Shown here piece after piece: positions 63,399 through 64,000 of a stretch of 64,000 nt of DNA; position 1 is the first letter of the stretch, and each line of letters starts with the position of its first letter. The stretch lies in NCBI RefSeq assembly GCF_014518315.1, contig NZ_JACVEL010000001.1:186001-250000 (forward strand), written 5' to 3'. A model generated the notes under the pieces. That model saw only the letters and a program-made list of their open reading frames with translations. It did no database searches and was not told the DNA's origin. The DNA comes from Taishania pollutisoli (GTDB taxonomy: Bacteria; Bacteroidota; Bacteroidia; Flavobacteriales_D; Crocinitomicaceae). The position numbers and the translations under genes are program-made.

Positions 63399-64000
63399 TC
63401 ATGCATTTTTCAATCCCAGATCAACGGATTCGGCATCAATCAGGTCGTTTTGAATGGCATATAATACCAACCCGACAACGCTTTTTGTTCCGGTTTTAGA
63501 AAACAACGCATTTTTATATCCTTCTACCGTTTTTGGTGAAATGTACAATTTTTCTGCAATTTCTTTTGCAGTCAACTGATTCGCCAATAAATAAATCACA
63601 TCAATATCCCGCTCAGTGATGTCCAACGGTTGTTTGGAAGCATTCAGCCGCTCCCCGGAAAATGCCGTTTTCAGGAAATGAAACTGTTCCTGGCTGATGT
63701 AATGTCCCTTTTCAATCACTTCTTCGATGACCGAGAGCAACTCATCCGGTTTAATCGTTTTCGACAGATAGGCCGCCACCCCGGACTTGATCATATACCC
63801 CATCAGGTATTCATTGTAATGAGAAGTGAGTATAATAACCGGAATCCCGATTGCTTTTTCGTGTAACTCCTTCAGCAGCACCTCCGCGTTCATTCCTCCC
63901 AGTTTAAAATCCATTACAATTGCATCTGCCCCCTGCCACGCATGTTCAATCGAATCCAGAAAAACAGTACCGTCATTATAGGTGTCAATCTTTTTAAATT
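63399..64000 (-). CDS. NarL/FixJ-type response regulator, 5' end beyond the window
   Basis: The open frame continues unbroken from its TAG-type end at 63399 to the window edge at 64000 on the minus strand, so the protein is cut off at its N-terminus. The internal ATG at 63914 falls right after the phosphoacceptor strand (AIVMDFKLGG contains the Asp), so it is not the true start. The C-terminus is a LuxR HTH (DITERDIDVIYLLA, KEIAEKLYISPKTVEGYKN, KTGTKSVVGLVLYAIQ). It is similar throughout to the regulator at 30747-31424, including the KTGxKxVVGLVxYAxQN block. Convergent with msrA. Confidence 0.9.
   Translation of the reverse strand, partial: FKKIDTYNDGTVFLDSIEHAWQGADAIVMDFKLGGMNAEVLLKELHEKAIGIPVIILTSHYNEYLMGYMIKSGVAAYLSKTIKPDELLSVIEEVIEKGHYISQEQFHFLKTAFSGERLNASKQPLDITERDIDVIYLLANQLTAKEIAEKLYISPKTVEGYKNALFSKTGTKSVVGLVLYAIQNDLIDAESVDLGLKNA

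Noticed and set aside
63399-63914. Complete 171-residue regulator starting at ATG 63914
   Set aside because: The frame stays open to the window end, and the part before this ATG continues the receiver domain, so the gene is longer.

Overview
The window looks like a chromosomal segment of a Bacteroidota bacterium, most likely of the order Flavobacteriales (a Crocinitomicaceae/Fluviicola-like lineage is my best guess, from general familiarity and not from a search). Reasons: two large secreted proteins end in type IX secretion (T9SS) sorting domains; there are Bacteroidota-typical families (DUF3109, a SpoIIM-DUF4129-DUF4350-MoxR-DUF58 cluster, DUF5908, a DUF4255 cap protein); strong Shine-Dalgarno sequences are rare; and a few promoters fit the Bacteroidota form TTG-(about 20)-TAnnTTTG. 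The DNA is moderately AT-rich.

Layout. 0-2.4 kb: end of an unknown gene, a small secreted protein, a glycerophosphodiester phosphodiesterase-like lipoprotein and an SUI1-type translation factor. 2.4-3.2 kb: a 248-bp tandem repeat in non-coding DNA. 3.2-23.3 kb: mostly housekeeping genes (ComM/YifB ATPase, DUF3109, a membrane protein, an SDR, a GT87 glycosyltransferase, a transaldolase-family aldolase, two different aconitases side by side, a thioredoxin-fold lipid/redox-type secreted protein, a T9SS cargo protein, an HD hydrolase, a ROK kinase, tRNA-Leu(CAA), and a PhoU-like/PiT phosphate transport pair). 23.4-30.4 kb: a SpoIIM-DUF4129-DUF4350-MoxR-DUF58 membrane/AAA operon. 30.4-33.5 kb: a leftward operon of an unknown protein, a membrane protein, a histidine kinase and a NarL-type regulator.

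33.7-58.3 kb is the main accessory region: a complete extracellular contractile injection system (eCIS, the Afp/PVC/AlgoCIS family of phage-tail-like particles). In order it encodes a DUF4255 cap protein, a possible second cap or adaptor protein, one long sheath protein, two tube proteins, DUF5908, a tube/hub LysM-like protein, a VgrG-like spike, a PAAR tip, a gp25-like wedge, a baseplate J-like protein, an unknown protein, an Afp12-like protein, a tape-measure protein, a cluster of four cargo proteins, the AAA+ ATPase and a membrane protein. Three cargo genes carry an almost identical 318-bp DUF4157 block followed by unrelated C-terminal domains. All four share an N-terminal leader around an ILQxYKxKxxQ motif, which I propose as a loading signal. 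The C-terminal domains look like (1) an unknown domain, perhaps ATP-grasp/amidoligase-like, (2) a papain/YopT-like cysteine protease, (3) an NlpC/CHAP-like cysteine hydrolase, (4) a CDA-deaminase-like fold with a substituted catalytic site. A related 35-40-bp element lies in inverted orientation on both sides of the eCIS locus.

58.4-64 kb: a small coiled-coil secreted protein, a second T9SS protein with four internal repeats, cardiolipin synthase, an MsrA lipoprotein, and a second NarL-type response regulator cut by the window end. An AT-rich repeat family based on the heptamer ATTGATA sits in several intergenic gaps (28.9, 40.5 and 49.9 kb, with relatives in the 248-bp repeat), often ending at or in the next start codon; before the first cargo gene it forms 11 perfect heptamers.
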